Shown piece after piece: positions 21,082 to 21,700 of a stretch of 21,700 nt of DNA (position 1 is its first letter; each line of letters begins with the position of its first letter). A program made the translations under genes and the position numbers. The notes under the pieces are model-generated. The model did no database searches. It had not been told where the DNA came from and saw nothing but the letters and a program-made list of their open reading frames with translations. Source of the stretch: F23-D06 sp045116675 (lineage in GTDB: Bacteria > Bacteroidota > Bacteroidia > Bacteroidales > WCHB1-69); assembly GCA_045116675.1 (NCBI GenBank), contig JBGUMF010000008.1, forward strand, positions 1 to 21,700, written 5' to 3'.

Positions 21082-21700
21082 CTAATCTTCATTCCCTTTT
21101 ATTTTCTCTTGAATTTTCTGAAACACGACAAACAACACTGGCACGGACAGCAGCAAGCCGAGCGTGCCGAAGAGCATTCCGCCCACCACGCAAACGCCGA
21201 TGGTGCGGCTGCCGTTGGCGCCCACGCCCGACGCAAACATCAGGGGCAGCATGCCGATAATCATGGTAAGCGAGGTCATCAGGATGGGACGCAGACGCAC
21301 TTTGGCGCTGCTGAGCGCCGCCTCGGTGAGCGACATCCCCTCGCTGCGTGCCTGCGAGGCATATTCGGTGAGCAGGATGGCTGTCTTCGACAGCAAGCCC
21401 ACCAGCATCACCATCCCGATTTGCATATAGATGTTGTTCTCCACGCCAAACAGCTTGGCAAACAGCAAACTGCCCGCTAAACCAAATGGTACCGCCAGCA
21501 TCACTGCCAGCGGGATAAAGAGACTTTCGTAAAGGGCGACCATCACAAGATAGGTGAAAACAATGCATATCAAGAAGATGAAGATGACACGACTTGTTGT
21601 CTGGCTCTCTTCACGGGTGATACCACCGAACTCAAGGCTATAACCTACGGGCAGTTCTTTTGCAGCAGTTTCCTGAATGGTACGGATGGCACTGCCAGAA
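21082..21700 (-). CDS. RND efflux pump, inner-membrane transporter (HAE1/AcrB family), C-terminal part
   Basis: This is the proton-driven inner-membrane pump of a tripartite multidrug or organic-substrate efflux system. Only about 206 codons lie inside the window; the frame runs off the right edge. It covers the end of the second periplasmic loop (ELPVGYSLEFGGITREE), then TM8-TM12: IFIFLICIVFTYLVMVALYE, SLFIPLAVMLAVPFGLAG, IYMQIGMVMLVGLLSKTAIL, RPILMTSLTMIIGMLPLMF and the last helix GTLGLLLSVPVLFVVFQ. The Lys in GLLSKTAIL and the Arg in VRLRPILMT correspond to the AcrB proton-relay residues Lys940 and Arg971. The downstream gene is the outer-membrane channel. The membrane-fusion protein gene would be expected upstream, outside the window. 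Confidence 0.96.
   Translation of the reverse strand, partial: SGSAIRTIQETAAKELPVGYSLEFGGITREESQTTSRVIFIFLICIVFTYLVMVALYESLFIPLAVMLAVPFGLAGSLLFAKLFGVENNIYMQIGMVMLVGLLSKTAILLTEYASQARSEGMSLTEAALSSAKVRLRPILMTSLTMIIGMLPLMFASGVGANGSRTIGVCVVGGMLFGTLGLLLSVPVLFVVFQKIQEKIKGNED

Overview
The window looks like chromosome of a member of the Bacteroidota, probably Bacteroidales. Three things point there. Eleven -7 promoter elements of the Bacteroidetes type TAnnTTTG lie close upstream of genes, and Shine-Dalgarno sequences are mostly absent. Two large secreted proteins end in type IX secretion (T9SS) C-terminal sorting domains. Several genes belong to families typical of this phylum: a DUF4292-like protein, an OstA_2 LPS-export protein, an RprY-like regulator and a small XRE-like HTH protein. 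No phage, insertion sequence, CRISPR array or plasmid function was seen. Most of the window is housekeeping and envelope biology.

Layout. 1-1887 (+): the 3' part of purH (purine synthesis), then ung (uracil-DNA glycosylase). 1897-3515 (-): a small secreted protein made of six KDRWG repeats, a DEDDh exonuclease, and an Hsp20 chaperone. The chaperone gene is preceded by what looks like a sigma-54 promoter rather than the usual TAnnTTTG element. 3701-5776 (-): a T9SS cargo protein with a carbohydrate-binding-like N-terminus and three FN3 repeats. 5983-10206 (+): yqeY, then a compact run lpxB - DUF4292-like - queG - kdsD with overlapping start and stop codons, ending in tRNA-Leu(CAG) only 4 nt after the kdsD stop and then a strong terminator. 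10241-11012: AT-rich DNA around a small HTH gene, plus a long hairpin of unknown role. 11013-13058 (+): rsmI and eno. 13145-13825 (-): an orphan OmpR-family response regulator, sharing a bidirectional terminator with eno. 14030-15583 (+): a second T9SS cargo protein behind tandem promoters. 15675-17900 (+): a MORN-repeat lipoprotein and an OstA-like LPS-transport protein. 17947-18912 (-): a secreted beta-propeller protein, divergent from a doubtful small ORF. 19144-21700 (-): RND pump, its outer-membrane channel, and a GNAT acetyltransferase whose 5' end appears frame-disrupted.

How it fits together. LpxB (lipid A disaccharide), KdsD (Kdo precursor) and the OstA-like protein (LPS export) are three steps of LPS assembly. 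The T9SS cargo proteins, propeller and repeat proteins are exported surface or periplasmic products. The RND/outer-membrane channel pair is an efflux system. PurH, Ung, QueG, RsmI and enolase are core metabolism, DNA repair, and tRNA and rRNA modification. I do not see an unmistakable new multi-gene system. The best leads are the sigma-54-type hsp20 promoter with paired upstream repeats, the KDRWG repeat protein, the lpxB-to-tRNA operon, and the MORN lipoprotein placed directly before the OstA-like gene.
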